A stretch of DNA of 64,000 nucleotides from Methylocella sp. (GCA_037200525.1 JBBCGG010000001.1:1158501-1222500); one strand, 5' to 3'; numbered from the stretch's first letter, positions 1-9,276 are shown. Numbers and translations: made by a program. Notes: generated by a model from the sequence alone, not told the origin.

Positions 1-2
1 AG

Positions 3-161
3 CGGCCGGTCGCCGTCGGCGGCAAGGTCGAAATTCGTCCGATGATGTATCTTGCGCTCTCCTATGATCACCGGATCGTCGACGGCAAGGATGCGGTGAC
101 GTTTCTCGTCCGCGTCAAGGAAGCGCTGGAGGATCCCGCGCGACTGGTGTTGGATATCTGA
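3..161 (+). CDS. sucB: Dihydrolipoyl succinyltransferase (2-oxoglutarate dehydrogenase E2), C-terminal end
   Basis: Only the last 52 codons are in the window. The reading frame ends with [13 protein letters not shown] followed by a helix and the terminal ARLVLDI. DHRxxDG is the acyltransferase active-site motif of lipoamide-dependent E2 enzymes, whose His takes part in transfer of the acyl group from lipoyl to CoA. The PARLVLDI ending is typical of the succinyltransferase rather than the pyruvate E2. The dihydrolipoyl dehydrogenase gene follows 134 bases downstream on the same strand, as in alphaproteobacterial sucABCD-lpd clusters, which supports the assignment. The N-terminal lipoyl domain and the start lie outside the window. 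Confidence 0.9.
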   Translation, partial: RPVAVGGKVEIRPMMYLALSYDHRIVDGKDAVTFLVRVKEALEDPARLVLDI

Positions 162-295
162 AGAGAGTAGCGCGCAGCTTTCCTGAAAAAGATTCGCAGC
201 GGAGCCTGCTTCTGAAGGCAGGCGTGCGGCGCATCGCAATCATCCCTTAAGACGTTGGCCGCCGGCGTCTCCGCGGTCGAATTTTGTGAGGCTCC

Positions 296-1699
296 ATGTC
301 AACTTACGATCTTATCGTCATCGGGACCGGACCCGGCGGCTATGTCTGCGCCATCCGCGCCGCGCAGCTCGGCATGAAAGTCGCCGTCGTCGAAAAACGC
401 AAGACGAAGACGCATGGCGGGACCTGCCTCAACATCGGCTGCATTCCCTCCAAAGCGCTGCTTCACGCCTCTGAGAAATTCGCCGAGGCCGATCATGAGC
501 TCGCAGCTTTCGGCGTCATCGTAGGCAAGCCGAAACTCGATCTGCCGACGATGATGAAACATAAGGACGACACCGTCGCCGCCAACGTCAACGGCGTCGC
601 CTTTCTGTTCAAGAAGCATAAGATCGAATCCTTCTTCGGCCTTGGCGCCGTCGCGGCGCCGGGCGAGGTCGAGGTCACCGCCGAGGATGGCGTAAAGCAG
701 ACGCTCTCGACCAAAAACATCGTCATTGCGACGGGGTCGGACGTTACCCAACTGCCGGGCGTCGAAATCGACGAAAAGACCATCGTTTCCTCGACCGGCG
801 CGCTCAGTCTCGAAAAGCCGCCGAAGGATCTGCTCGTCGTCGGGGCCGGCGTCATCGGTCTCGAACTCGGCTCGGTCTGGAGCCGGCTCGGCTCCAATGT
901 GACGGTGGTCGAATATCTGGATCGCATCCTGCCTGGCGTGGATGCGGAAGTCGCAAAACAATTCCAGCGCATCCTGCAAAAGCAGGGGTTTACCTTCCAG
1001 CTCGGCCAAAAAGTGTCGAAGATCGATAAGGGCGCGCGGCTGCGCGTCGCGATCGAGCCGTCCGCCGGGGGCGATGCCTCGATGCTTGAGGCCGATGTCG
1101 TGCTGGTGGCGATTGGGCGTCGCGCGGTTACTGAAGGTCTTGGCCTTGAGGCCGTGGGCGTTGCGACCGAGCGCGGCCGCGTGGTGATCGACGAACGGTT
1201 CGCCACCAATGTCGCCGGCATTTACGCCATCGGCGATGTGGTGCGCGGTCCGATGCTCGCCCACAAGGCCGAAGATGAAGGCATCGCCGTCGCCGAAATT
1301 CTGGCCGGACAGCATGGCCATGTGAATTACGAGGCAATTCCTTCCGTCATCTACACCATGCCGGAGATAGCGACAGTCGGCGCCACTGAGGAAGAGCTGA
1401 CGGCGAGAGGCATCGCCTACAAGGTGGGAAAATTTCCCTTCACCGCCAATGGCAGGGCGCGGGCCATGCGGCAAACGGAAGGATTCGTCAAAATCCTTGC
1501 GGATGCCGCGACCGACAGGGTGCTCGGCGTGCACATCATCTCCGCCGCCGCCGGCGAGATGATCGCGGAGGCCTGCGTGCTGATGGAATTCGGCGGCTCG
1601 TCGGAAGATCTCGCCCGCACCAGCCACGCCCATCCGACCTTGTCGGAGGCCGTGCGCGAGGCTGCGATGGCGGTGGAGAAACGGCAAATTCATTTGTGA
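296..1699 (+). CDS. lpdA: Dihydrolipoyl dehydrogenase (E3)
   Basis: A 467-residue flavoprotein that reoxidises dihydrolipoamide on 2-oxoacid dehydrogenase complexes with NAD+. The N-terminus carries the FAD dinucleotide fold GTGPGG (residues 10-15) and the redox-active disulfide [13 protein letters not shown] (Cys44 and Cys49). A second nucleotide-binding fold, [12 protein letters not shown], lies near residue 180 (NAD), a second FAD contact YAIGDVV near 310, and the C-terminal catalytic base HPTLSE (His446, Glu451). The length is normal for the family. It lies directly downstream of the E2 gene, so it probably serves the 2-oxoglutarate complex. The ATG at 296 follows a weak GAGGCT ribosome site. 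Confidence 0.97.
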   Translation: MSTYDLIVIGTGPGGYVCAIRAAQLGMKVAVVEKRKTKTHGGTCLNIGCIPSKALLHASEKFAEADHELAAFGVIVGKPKLDLPTMMKHKDDTVAANVNGVAFLFKKHKIESFFGLGAVAAPGEVEVTAEDGVKQTLSTKNIVIATGSDVTQLPGVEIDEKTIVSSTGALSLEKPPKDLLVVGAGVIGLELGSVWSRLGSNVTVVEYLDRILPGVDAEVAKQFQRILQKQGFTFQLGQKVSKIDKGARLRVAIEPSAGGDASMLEADVVLVAIGRRAVTEGLGLEAVGVATERGRVVIDERFATNVAGIYAIGDVVRGPMLAHKAEDEGIAVAEILAGQHGHVNYEAIPSVIYTMPEIATVGATEEELTARGIAYKVGKFPFTANGRARAMRQTEGFVKILADAATDRVLGVHIISAAAGEMIAEACVLMEFGGSSEDLARTSHAHPTLSEAVREAAMAVEKRQIHL

Positions 1700-1804
1700 G
1701 CGGGCGCTGGAATCGCGCAAGCTCGGGTTAAGCCTTCTTCGTTAGAGAAGTACACGTTGGAGGTTCAGCGCTGCGTCAAAGCGCGCTGTAACGAAGGAAG
1801 TCGA

Positions 1805-2119
1805 ATGCGCAGCTTTTTTGCCGTTTTGACCGCAACCGCCGGTCTGTTTGGAGCCTTATCATTTACGCCCGCCGCGGCGATGCCGATCCAGCGCGACGTC
1901 GGCGCGGCATCCGATATTATGTTGACGGCTCAGGGCTGCGGCCCCGGCCGTTGGCGCGGACCCTGGGGCCATTGCCGAAGCACGCCATATCGCGGCCCGC
2001 TGCCGGGCGGCGGATATCGATATGGCAATGGCTGTGGTCCGCGATCGTGGCGTGGGCCTTGGGGTCATTGCCGCCACACGCCCTATCATGGTCCGTTGCC
2101 CGGCGGCGGATACAAGTAA
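1805..2119 (+). CDS. Small secreted protein with two GCG/GPWGHC repeats
   Basis: 104 residues. I chose the ATG at 1805 because a GAAGGA ribosome site precedes it and because it gives a clean signal peptide (MRSFF..., hydrophobic core, cleavage after TPAAA near residue 25). An in-frame ATG at 1757 would bury that signal. The mature part is short and then consists of two 32-residue modules that start GCGP, continue W-R-GPWGHCR-TPY-GPLPGGGY, and contain two Cys each. The GCG...GPWGHCR signature resembles the 'GCG_CRPN' prefix domain of small secreted proteobacterial proteins of unknown role. No function can be assigned. The protein is probably periplasmic or extracellular and may form disulfides. 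Confidence 0.75.
   Translation: MRSFFAVLTATAGLFGALSFTPAAAMPIQRDVGAASDIMLTAQGCGPGRWRGPWGHCRSTPYRGPLPGGGYRYGNGCGPRSWRGPWGHCRHTPYHGPLPGGGYK
1934..2116 (+). repeat. In-gene tandem repeat, 96-base period
   Basis: Two copies begin at GGC TGC GGC (1934) and GGC TGT GGT (2030). They differ mainly at third codon positions while the encoded GCGP-WRGPWGHCR-TPY-GPLPGGGY pattern is kept. This indicates an old internal duplication maintained by selection on the protein. Confidence 0.8.
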
Positions 2120-2245
2120 GGTTCGCTAACGCCAGGCAACCGGCGTTCGGAACTATATCTCCGCCGCTGGTCTCGCAGGCTCGCCGGCGCCCCCACGGTG
2201 ATCTTGCGAGGCCTCGGCTCACTCGCCATCATTGTCCGTGTCGCC

Positions 2246-3688
2246 TCATACGTCCTTGAACGTGAATGGCGAAACATTGCGCATCGATTCGTCGACGAGC
2301 AAGGTCCGCAAGACAGGCGGGGCAGCGCGCTGAGGACAGGCGGGCCGCTCGCAGAGGCGGCAGTTGATGCCGATCGGCATCGCGTCCAGAGCCTCCGTTT
2401 CCAGCCGCTTGGCGTAGACGAGCCGGCGCGCGTATTTGATTTCGCAGCCAAGCCCGATGGCGAAACGCGGTTCAATCGCGCCCCAGGGCGTAATCGATCG
2501 GCGCACGGTGCGGGCAATCGAGAACCATTGCGATCCATCGGTCAATTCAATGACCTGCGTCAGGATACGGCCGGGATTGGCGAAGGTTGCATGAACGTTC
2601 CATAAGGGGCAGGTGCCGCCTGACTGGGCGAAAGGGAAGCGGCTCGAAGAAAATCGTTTCGAGACGTTCCCGGCGATATCGACGCGCACGAGAAAAAAGG
2701 GAATCCCCCGCGCAGTCTGCCGGCTCAAAGTCGTCAGCCGATGCGACACTTGCTCAAAGCTCGCGCCAAAGCGCGCCGCCAGAATCTCGACGTCATAGCC
2801 GACCAATTCGGCCGCCTCGAAGAAACGGGCGTAAGGCATCATCAGCGCCCCGGCGAAATAATTGGCGAGCGTCACGCGCAGCAGTTTCCGTGTGACTTCG
2901 TCATGCTCGCCGAGCCGCGAGACAATGTCGTTCAGAAGATCGCCGAGCTCGCTCAAAGCCAGTTGGTAGGCAGCCTGAAAGGTTCGTCCGGGCTGGTCCA
3001 TGATTTCGGAGATCAGCAGTTGCTTGCGATGGTGATCATACCATCGCAACCGGTCGCCCATGACTTCAAGCGGAAGGGCGCGCACGCGAATGCCGTAGCG
3101 GGCGCGAAGATAATCCGTGAGAGCGAAGAAGAGACCATTCGTCGCGACAGGCAGGGACGCCGCGAACGCCTCCGCCGCCTCTTCAAGGTCAGGGAAATGG
3201 TTGCGCGCCTCCTGCAGGGCGCCGCGTATCCGGTCGATCGGGCTTTCGCCGAGGAGCGGCTCGGCGCGATCGCGGTCGGCGCCGGAGAAAACGCCGGCTT
3301 CGCTCGCCTCCCGCGCGGCGGAATAGGCCCGGTAAAGTCGGACCATTGCGGCCAGGACGGCGGGAGCATGTTCCGCCGCGTCGCGTACTTCGCCGCGGGG
3401 AACCGTGGTCTCTCGGAATAGGGGATCGGCCAGAATTTGCTCCATCTCACCGACTGATTGCTCGCCGTCGATTTCCATGAAATCGCGCGGATCGATGCCA
3501 TAGACGTCGGCGAGCCGAATGAGAACCTGCACGGTGATCGGCCGCTGATTGCTTTCCATCAGGTTCAAATAGCTTGGCGAGACGTCGAGTTCATCGGCCA
3601 TGCGCGCCTGCGTCAGGCGTCGCTCGCGGCGGAGCCGCTTCAGTCGCGGGCCGGCGAAGATTTTTTTTGGCGAAATTTCGGCCGACAT
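2246..3688 (-). CDS. ScfR/RamB-type XRE regulator of short-chain fatty acid metabolism
   Basis: A 480-residue regulator. The N-terminus is an XRE helix-turn-helix (RLKRLRRERRLTQARMADEL then SPSYLNLMESNQRPIT, residues about 14-55). The middle is an IrrE/ImmA-like region with a degenerate metallopeptidase segment. The C-terminal DUF2083 domain has the conserved Cys-rich stretch CRLCERPACPQRAAPP near residue 450. This architecture is that of RamB and ScfR, which bind near acetate and propionate genes (RamB controls isocitrate lyase in corynebacteria). The gene is divergent from aceA across a 177-base gap that contains a palindrome, so it very probably controls aceA and itself, perhaps sensing an acyl-CoA through the C-terminal domain. 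Confidence 0.9.
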   Translation of the reverse strand: MSAEISPKKIFAGPRLKRLRRERRLTQARMADELDVSPSYLNLMESNQRPITVQVLIRLADVYGIDPRDFMEIDGEQSVGEMEQILADPLFRETTVPRGEVRDAAEHAPAVLAAMVRLYRAYSAAREASEAGVFSGADRDRAEPLLGESPIDRIRGALQEARNHFPDLEEAAEAFAASLPVATNGLFFALTDYLRARYGIRVRALPLEVMGDRLRWYDHHRKQLLISEIMDQPGRTFQAAYQLALSELGDLLNDIVSRLGEHDEVTRKLLRVTLANYFAGALMMPYARFFEAAELVGYDVEILAARFGASFEQVSHRLTTLSRQTARGIPFFLVRVDIAGNVSKRFSSSRFPFAQSGGTCPLWNVHATFANPGRILTQVIELTDGSQWFSIARTVRRSITPWGAIEPRFAIGLGCEIKYARRLVYAKRLETEALDAMPIGINCRLCERPACPQRAAPPVLRTLLVDESMRNVSPFTFKDV

Positions 3689-3714
3689 CTGTAAATCTCG
3701 CTACATACTTACAA

Positions 3715-3729
3715 CATTACACTGTAATG
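3715..3729. promoter_or_regulatory. Palindromic operator candidate between scfR and aceA
   Basis: A perfect inverted repeat CATTAC-ACT-GTAATG lies 27 bases upstream of the regulator start. Further TGTAA/TTACA pentamers occur at 3690 and 3709, making a cluster of four in 38 bases. The position fits a site for the divergent XRE regulator. The binding itself is inference. Confidence 0.5.
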
Positions 3730-3865
3730 AATTTTCATTGAAACCTCATTCCGAGGCCTAAATGCTTGCCTAACCAGACAGTTTGCCCGCTATATGGCCG
3801 CAGCAGTGTTCGCTGGACGGGCGACTCTTGTCAATCCGTGTCAATTTCTGAAATCGGAGAGTGAA

Positions 3866-5179
3866 ATGAGCAAGACGCTCGGCTTTGAAGATCTGGTCCC
3901 CTCCGCTCCCAAGGGACGGTTCGACGGCATCCGCCGTCCTTATACCGCTGAAGACGTGAGTCGGCTGCGCGGTTCGTTTCCGATCGCTTATACGCTCGCG
4001 GAGCGCGGCGCCAACAAGCTTTGGAAATTGCTGCACGAGCGTCCCTATGTTCATTCGCTGGGCGCCGTCACCGGCAATCAGGCGATGCAGATGGTGCGCG
4101 CCGGCCTTGAGGCGATCTATCTTTCCGGCTGGCAGGTCGCCGCTGACGCCAATGTCGCCGGCGCCATGTATCCGGATCAGTCGCTCTATCCGGCCAATTC
4201 CGGGCCGGAACTCGCCCGCCGGATCAACCGCACCTTCAAGCGCGCCGACGAGATCGAGCACGCGGAAGGCCAAGTCTCGCGCGACTGGTTCGCGCCGATC
4301 GTCGCCGACGCTGAAGCCGGCTTTGGCGGCCCGCTCAACGTCTTCGAGATCATGAAGGCCTATATCGAGGCTGGCGCGGCGGGCGTCCATTTCGAAGACC
4401 AGCTCGCCTCCGAAAAGAAGTGCGGCCATCTTGGCGGCAAAGTCCTGATCCCGACCTCCCAGCATGAGCGCAGCCTTTCGGCCGCCCGCCTCGCGGCGGA
4501 CACGCTTGGCGTTCCGGCCCTGGTCGTCGCCCGCACGGACGCCGAATCGGCTCGCCTCATCACCAGCGACGTCGATCCGCGCGACCGGCAATTCATCGAG
4601 CCGAACAGCCAGACTCCCGAAGGCTTCTTTCGGCTGAAGGAAGGCACCGGCCTTGATCATTGCATCGCGCGCGGCCTCGCCTACGCCGAAGTCGCCGACC
4701 TTCTCTGGTGGGAGACCTCGCACCCAGACCTCAACGACGCGCGCAAATTCGCCGAAGCGGTTCACGCCAAATATCCAGGCAAGCTGCTCGCCTATAATTG
4801 CTCGCCCTCGTTCAATTGGCAGGCCAAGCTCGACAAGGCGACGATTGCGAAATATCAGCGTGAACTTGGCGCGATGGGCTACAAGTTCCAGTTCGTGACC
4901 CTCGCCGGGTTCCACTCGCTGAACCATTCGATGTTCGATCTCGCCACCGGCTATCGTGATCGCGGCATGGCGGCCTATTCCGAGCTGCAGCAGGCGGAAT
5001 TCGCCTCGGAGAAGGCCGGCTATTCGGCGACCCGCCATCAGCGCGAAGTCGGCACCGGTTATTTCGACGCCGTGGCGGTCGCCCTCTCCGGCGGCTCTTC
5101 ATCGACCACCGCCATGAGCGAATCGACGGAAACCGCGCAGTTCAAGGCTGGCCGCAAGCCTGCCGTGGCCGCCGAATAG
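3866..5179 (+). CDS. aceA: Isocitrate lyase
   Basis: A 437-residue enzyme that splits isocitrate into succinate and glyoxylate, the first step of the glyoxylate shunt. It allows growth on C2 compounds and, in serine-cycle methylotrophs, supplies glyoxylate. The signature SEKKCGH contains the catalytic Cys (about residue 186). Other family blocks are visible: the TPR-like N-terminal [10 protein letters not shown], the Mg-binding DAEAGFGG, and NCSPSFNW. The start at 3866 (MSKTLGF) follows GGAGAGTG and gives the normal length; an upstream in-frame ATG at 3794 would add residues unlike the family. It is regulated most likely by the divergent ScfR-type protein. A strong terminator follows. Confidence 0.96.
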   Translation: MSKTLGFEDLVPSAPKGRFDGIRRPYTAEDVSRLRGSFPIAYTLAERGANKLWKLLHERPYVHSLGAVTGNQAMQMVRAGLEAIYLSGWQVAADANVAGAMYPDQSLYPANSGPELARRINRTFKRADEIEHAEGQVSRDWFAPIVADAEAGFGGPLNVFEIMKAYIEAGAAGVHFEDQLASEKKCGHLGGKVLIPTSQHERSLSAARLAADTLGVPALVVARTDAESARLITSDVDPRDRQFIEPNSQTPEGFFRLKEGTGLDHCIARGLAYAEVADLLWWETSHPDLNDARKFAEAVHAKYPGKLLAYNCSPSFNWQAKLDKATIAKYQRELGAMGYKFQFVTLAGFHSLNHSMFDLATGYRDRGMAAYSELQQAEFASEKAGYSATRHQREVGTGYFDAVAVALSGGSSSTTAMSESTETAQFKAGRKPAVAAE

Positions 5180-5211
5180 ACTTTCCCGGAAAACTTGCTT
5201 TCAAAGATATG

Positions 5212-5245
5212 CGGGAGCGCTCATTTGGGCGCTCCCGTTTTCTTT
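5212..5245 (+). terminator. Rho-independent terminator of aceA
   Basis: A nine-base-pair stem CGGGAGCGC / GCGCTCCCG with an eight-base loop is followed directly by TTTTCTTT. It lies 32 bases after the aceA stop codon. Confidence 0.85.
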
Positions 5246-5399
5246 GCGCCATCGCTCTTTTTTGCGCCATCGCCAATGGGCTTAGAGCGGATGCGATCCG
5301 CCATTCCGCCGCAAACAGCTGACTCTTTGGGTGATTTTGTTAACCTGATTGGAGCAGAAATGTGCGAATCTACAAAAGGGCCGCGCCTGCTTACTTCAG

Positions 5400-5450
5400 C
5401 GCATGACCCGATGTGAAAAATCTGCGATTTTTGCAAAATCGCGTTCTAGC
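5400..5450 (+). repeat. REP-like hairpin upstream of chpT
   Basis: GCATGACCCGA is followed by AAAAATC-TGC-GATTTTT (perfect seven-base-pair stem, 5416-5432). It has the layout of the GCATGATCC-GAAAA hairpins at 15566 and 19951, so it may be a diverged member of the same dispersed intergenic element. It could instead be a leader hairpin of chpT. Confidence 0.4.
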
Positions 5451-5464
5451 CGCGAAAGATAATT

Positions 5465-6148
5465 ATGACGGATTTCGCCCTCGACGCGCTGGACCTCGCG
5501 GCGCTGCTCTGCTCCAGAGTTTGCCACGACGTCATCAGCCCTGTTGGAGCCATCGTCAACGGTCTTGAAGTTCTCGAAGAGGAAAAAGACGCGGAAATGC
5601 GCGGCTTTGCCCTCGATCTCATCAAGAAAAGCGCTGCGACTGCTTCGGCGCGGCTGCAATTCTGCCGGCTGGCTTTTGGGGCCGCGGGTTCGGCTGGCGC
5701 CTCGATCGATACCGGCGACGCCGAAAAAGTGGCGCGCGGTCTTTTTGCCGACCAGCGGACGCAGTTGGAATGGCGAGCCGCCCGCGTGCTGATGCCAAAA
5801 GATAAGGTCAAGCTCATTTTGAATCTGTGCCTCATCGCGGCGGCAGCCATTCCGCGCGGCGGGGTCATCACAGTGACGACGGGCGAGGCAGGCGATAATC
5901 CCTCCGGGCACGGTCTGCGCGTCAAGGTCTCGGCCAAGGGCGCGAACGCCAAGCTCGCCAGCCAGGTGCCGAACTTGCTTGCAGGGAACCCCGATGGAAA
6001 TCCCGTCGACGCCCAAGGCATCCAGCCATTTTACGCCGGACTTGTCGCCAAAGCGGCGAATATGGCGCTGACCGTCACTTTAGAGAGCGACCTTGTCGCA
6101 ATCGAAGCTCTGTCGGTGGTCCCAGCGACAGTTAAGGTGGTGGCCTAG
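5465..6148 (+). CDS. chpT: Histidine phosphotransferase ChpT
   Basis: A 227-residue protein. In Caulobacter and its relatives ChpT passes phosphate from the hybrid kinase CckA to CtrA and CpdR. The N-terminal dimerisation/His-phosphotransfer helix reads CHDVISPVGAIVNGLEVL, with the phospho-accepting His at residue 21. The second half is a degenerate HATPase-like fold that lacks ATP-binding motifs, as is normal for ChpT. Its immediate neighbour is ctrA in convergent orientation, which is its main substrate in the phosphorelay. Confidence 0.92.
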   Translation: MTDFALDALDLAALLCSRVCHDVISPVGAIVNGLEVLEEEKDAEMRGFALDLIKKSAATASARLQFCRLAFGAAGSAGASIDTGDAEKVARGLFADQRTQLEWRAARVLMPKDKVKLILNLCLIAAAAIPRGGVITVTTGEAGDNPSGHGLRVKVSAKGANAKLASQVPNLLAGNPDGNPVDAQGIQPFYAGLVAKAANMALTVTLESDLVAIEALSVVPATVKVVA

Positions 6149-6517
6149 ACACGGTCTTCGCATCGAGCGGCATAATCCGAAAAGTCGCGGACAATGGGTG
6201 AGACAGGAGCCTCAGCGCTTGACTGTCGAAGCCGTTGCGCTTTGAGAGCAGGGCCGTCTGGAAACCCAGGGCTCGATTGAGACGGATGTCGCGCCAAGTC
6301 GAGAATGGATCAAAGGTCACCGGCTCGCTCGTCTTTTGAGGCGTAGTTTGCTTTGGGGGGAGTGCGCCTGCCGCTCGGACGAGCGGCGAGCTTTCAAGAG
6401 GGTATTCAGTCTACCGGCTCTGCGCCGCGATGAAGCGGCGTCAGCCAGATTGCGGCTCAACGCTGTGGCGAAGCGGCATGACCCGCATCGCGACAAAATC
6501 GAAAGCCAAGCCCAAAA
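6149..6517. other. Convergent intergenic region between chpT and ctrA
   Basis: I see no convincing gene in these 369 bases. The only structure is a perfect hairpin GCCGCTCG-GA-CGAGCGGC at 6370-6387, which could help terminate either convergent transcript although no T-run adjoins it. Confidence 0.6.
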
Positions 6518-7219
6518 TCACGCTGTGATGCGTTCTTCTTCCTCGGTCGGCTCGCGCAGGACATAGCCGCGACCCCAGACTGTCTCGATAAAGTTGCTGC
6601 CCTGACTCGCATTGGCCAGTTTTTTGCGCAGTTTACAGATGAACACGTCGATGATCTTCAATTCCGGCTCATCCATTCCGCCATAGAGATGATTGAGGAA
6701 CATCTCCTTGGTCAAGGTGGTGCCTTTGCGCAGCGAAAGCAGCTCCAGCATCTGATATTCCTTGCCGGTCAGATGGACGCGGGAGCCTGAGACCTCGACG
6801 GTCTTCTGATCGAGATTGACGATGAGATCGCCTGTCGAGATGACAGATTGCGCATGTCCTTTCGATCGCCTCACAATAGCGTGGATGCGGGCGACGAGCT
6901 CGTCCTTGTGAAAGGGCTTCGTCAGATAATCATCGGCGCCAAAGCCGAGGCCTTTGACCTTATCCTCGATCGCAGCGAGCCCCGACAGGATCAGAATCGG
7001 CGTCTTGACCTTGGCGATCCGCAAGGTGCGAAGCACCTCATATCCCGACATATCGGGAAGGTTGAGATCGAGGAGAATGATGTCGTAATCGTAGAGTTTG
7101 CCAAGATCGATGCCCTCCTCTCCGAGATCCGTCGTATAGACGTTGAAATTCTCAGATTTGAGCATCAACTCTATGCTTTGCGCTGTCGCGCTGTCGTCTT
7201 CAATCAGTAAAACGCGCAT
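6518..7219 (-). CDS. ctrA: Cell-cycle master response regulator CtrA
   Basis: A 233-residue OmpR-family response regulator. The receiver domain has acidic pocket residues Asp8/Asp9, the phospho-acceptor Asp51 in LLDLNLPD, and Lys in LTKPF. The winged-helix DNA-binding domain contains the CtrA-typical stretch [17 protein letters not shown] and the ending [13 protein letters not shown]. In Caulobacter CtrA binds TTAA-N7-TTAA and controls replication, division and motility genes. In the order to which this genome seems to belong it is usually essential. A long 504-base region separates it from the divergent FliJ-like gene, consistent with complex promoters. Confidence 0.97.
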   Translation of the reverse strand: MRVLLIEDDSATAQSIELMLKSENFNVYTTDLGEEGIDLGKLYDYDIILLDLNLPDMSGYEVLRTLRIAKVKTPILILSGLAAIEDKVKGLGFGADDYLTKPFHKDELVARIHAIVRRSKGHAQSVISTGDLIVNLDQKTVEVSGSRVHLTGKEYQMLELLSLRKGTTLTKEMFLNHLYGGMDEPELKIIDVFICKLRKKLANASQGSNFIETVWGRGYVLREPTEEEERITA

Positions 7220-7723
7220 CTGAGGTCCCCACCTTGCCCCCGTCGGCCGCCTGCCGGCGCGCGAGATCGTCTGGAGGCTCCGCCGGGCTCGCGGTTCGGC
7301 CCGATTGCGTTAACTCCTCGCCACGAATTTCGTAACCTTAACGGGCATTGGTTAATAAATACATTCCCGCTGAATGACGATTTTCGCTTCGGCGGATCTG
7401 ATTCTTCCAAAAAGGTTGAACTGCCGATTCGCAATCGCCATCACTCATCACACATTGGCGGAACTAGCTTGCGCGACGAAGGATAAATGCATTTTTAAGT
7501 GAAATTTTGTGGGATGGGCCGAAAATGGCGGGCAAGGAGGGAATGGCCGCAATCTCTTTGATGAAGTTGAAGGAATCGGAGCCCGAATTTCAAGCAATCT
7601 CGCGCCGGTAACGAATGGGCAACTTTGCTGCTGCAAACTTTGCGAGTCGGAAGAAATTCTGGGTCTTTTCCGCTCAGGGTTAACCCGCTGCTCGGAAGCA
7701 AAGCTCATTTGGAGTTCAAGGGT
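7220..7723. promoter_or_regulatory. ctrA / FliJ-like gene divergent regulatory region
   Basis: There is no gene in these 504 bases. Three GANTC sites (CcrM methylation sites) occur at 7400, 7426 and 7573; GANTC methylation controls one ctrA promoter in Caulobacter. On the minus strand a TTAACCA half-site lies at 7355-7349 and a second TTAA follows 10 bases further on, so the spacing is not the canonical seven. Autoregulation is plausible but unproven. Confidence 0.5.
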
Positions 7724-8131
7724 ATGAAGCTGCAGGAAACAGTCGTGCGCCTCAAGCGGTTTCAAATCGAGGAAAAGCGCCGCCGCGTCACGCAAATCGA
7801 ATCCATGGTGGCCGAATTTTCCAAAATCGCGCGCGAACTCGACCAGGAAGTTGCGCTCGAGGAGCAGCGCGCCGGAATCTTCGACACTTCTCACTTCGCT
7901 TATCCGACCTATGCGCGCGCCGCCCGCACGCGCCGAGACAATCTGCATCGATCGTCTGAGGAGTTGATGAGCCAACTCGAAGACGCGAGGAATCGCCTGG
8001 AAGAGGCGCTTGCCGACCTCGGAAAGTCATATGTCGGCGACGGTCGCGAAAAAGCGCTGGACTCAATCGCCGAGATCGCGAGCGGCCCGCTCGAGGGTCA
8101 GCCGCTCCGATTGCGCGCCGCCCAAGCCTGA
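7724..8131 (+). CDS. FliJ-like coiled-coil protein
   Basis: 135 residues, almost entirely helical and charged (heptad-rich EEKRRRVTQIESMVAEF, then SSEELMSQLEDARNRLEEAL), with the size and position of the FliJ flagellar-export chaperone found upstream of ctrA in many Hyphomicrobiales. The start at 7724 (MKLQETVV) has GGAG 10 bases upstream. Sequence similarity among FliJ proteins is low, so the call rests on length, coiled coil and synteny. No fliI or other flagellar gene is visible in the window, so it may be a relic kept for another role. Confidence 0.6.
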   Translation: MKLQETVVRLKRFQIEEKRRRVTQIESMVAEFSKIARELDQEVALEEQRAGIFDTSHFAYPTYARAARTRRDNLHRSSEELMSQLEDARNRLEEALADLGKSYVGDGREKALDSIAEIASGPLEGQPLRLRAAQA

Positions 8132-8238
8132 ACCAGCCGAACTGGCGCTCGCCGGCGCATATTTCGATCGGATGCAGTCGCCCGATCGATGAGATGCCCA
8201 AACTTGGGAATCAAGGCTGCCCGTCGGGGGCTTTAGCC

Positions 8239-8631
8239 TCAGCTGAGCCTGCGATTGTCCAGGCTGATTTCGCCGCCGCCGAACGCCGCCGCCTGCAAGA
8301 AGCCGCCAGCTATGGCGACGTCCTTGAGGAAGTGCAGCGTCTCGTTCGCATCGCCAAAATTGTGATGGAATATCAACGCCGTCGAAAGCGAATAGAGCGC
8401 CAATGCCGCGCCGACGAGACGGGTTTGATAGCCAAGGAGGAACAGCGCACCGCCGCCGAGCTCGACAATGATGGAGATCCAGTAGCAAAGATCGGGGAAC
8501 GGCAGTCCGGCCGAGACGATGAAGGTCTTGGTCGCGGCCGGCGCCGTCAGCTTGCCGATGGCGCTCACAAAAAACAGCGCCACCAAAAACAGTCGTCCCA
8601 AGGCGGGCGCGTAACGTTGCAGATAAATCAT
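8239..8631 (-). CDS. DoxX family membrane protein
   Basis: 130 residues with about four transmembrane helices and the family pattern RLFLVALFFVSAIGKL near the start and a later EL-GGALFLLGY. DoxX-like proteins are small membrane proteins implicated in oxidative or thiol stress. The gene is last in a three-gene minus-strand run (pirin, wrbA, doxX) with AAAGGCAA as ribosome site. The neighbours suggest a role in redox or quinone stress. Confidence 0.85.
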   Translation of the reverse strand: MIYLQRYAPALGRLFLVALFFVSAIGKLTAPAATKTFIVSAGLPFPDLCYWISIIVELGGGALFLLGYQTRLVGAALALYSLSTALIFHHNFGDANETLHFLKDVAIAGGFLQAAAFGGGEISLDNRRLS

Positions 8632-8676
8632 CGGGTTTGCCTTTCAAACGTTGATTCGGCCGCCTCGGCCGAGCAT

Positions 8677-9276
8677 TTAGCCGTGCAGTTTTTTGGCGGT
8701 CTCGGCAATCTTGCGACCCTGATAGCGGGCGCCGTCGAGTTCGTTCTGGCTTGGCTTGCGCGAGCCGTCGCCGCCGGCGATGGTGGTCGCGCCATAGGGC
8801 GAGCCGCCCGTCACTTCGTCGATTTTCAACTGGCCGGCGAAGCCGTAGTCCAATCCGACGATGGTGAGGCCAAGATGCAGCAGGGTGGTGATGATCGAGA
8901 AGAGCGTCATCTCCTGACCGCCATGCTGCGAAGCTGTTGAGCTAAACGCGCCGCCGACTTTGCCGTTGAGGGCGCCGCGCATCCACAGGCCGCCCGCCTG
9001 GTCGAGGAAATTGGCCATTTGCGCGCTCATGCGGCCAAAGCGCGTGCCCGTGCCGACGATAATCGCGTCGTAATCAGCCAACTCGTCGATGGTGACGATC
9101 GGGGCCGCCTGATCGACTTTGAAATGGGACGCTTTGGCGACTTCGGGGGAGACGAGTTCGGGCACGCGCTTGACGTCGACTGTGGCGCCCGCTTGACGGG
9201 CGCCCTCCGCGACGGCATACGCCATAGCTTCGACGTGGCCGTAAGCCGAGTAGTAGAGAACGAGAACTTTAGCCAT
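8677..9276 (-). CDS. wrbA: NAD(P)H:quinone oxidoreductase WrbA
   Basis: A 199-residue flavodoxin-like protein that reduces quinones by two electrons to avoid semiquinone radicals. The FMN phosphate loop is at the N-terminus ([15 protein letters not shown]), followed by the FMN ring motif [14 protein letters not shown] and the WrbA block [12 protein letters not shown]. Length is standard. It lies between doxX and the pirin gene on the same strand and probably shares their transcript. Confidence 0.95.
   Translation of the reverse strand: MAKVLVLYYSAYGHVEAMAYAVAEGARQAGATVDVKRVPELVSPEVAKASHFKVDQAAPIVTIDELADYDAIIVGTGTRFGRMSAQMANFLDQAGGLWMRGALNGKVGGAFSSTASQHGGQEMTLFSIITTLLHLGLTIVGLDYGFAGQLKIDEVTGGSPYGATTIAGGDGSRKPSQNELDGARYQGRKIAETAKKLHG

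Noticed and set aside
299-1720. Long antisense open frame (473 codons) opposite lpdA
   Set aside because: Composition is that of an antisense shadow in GC-rich DNA (His/Arg/Asp/Gly-rich), with no motif, while the plus-strand lpdA is certain. The same applies to long antisense frames at aceA, hemW, nhaD and the ABC ATPase.
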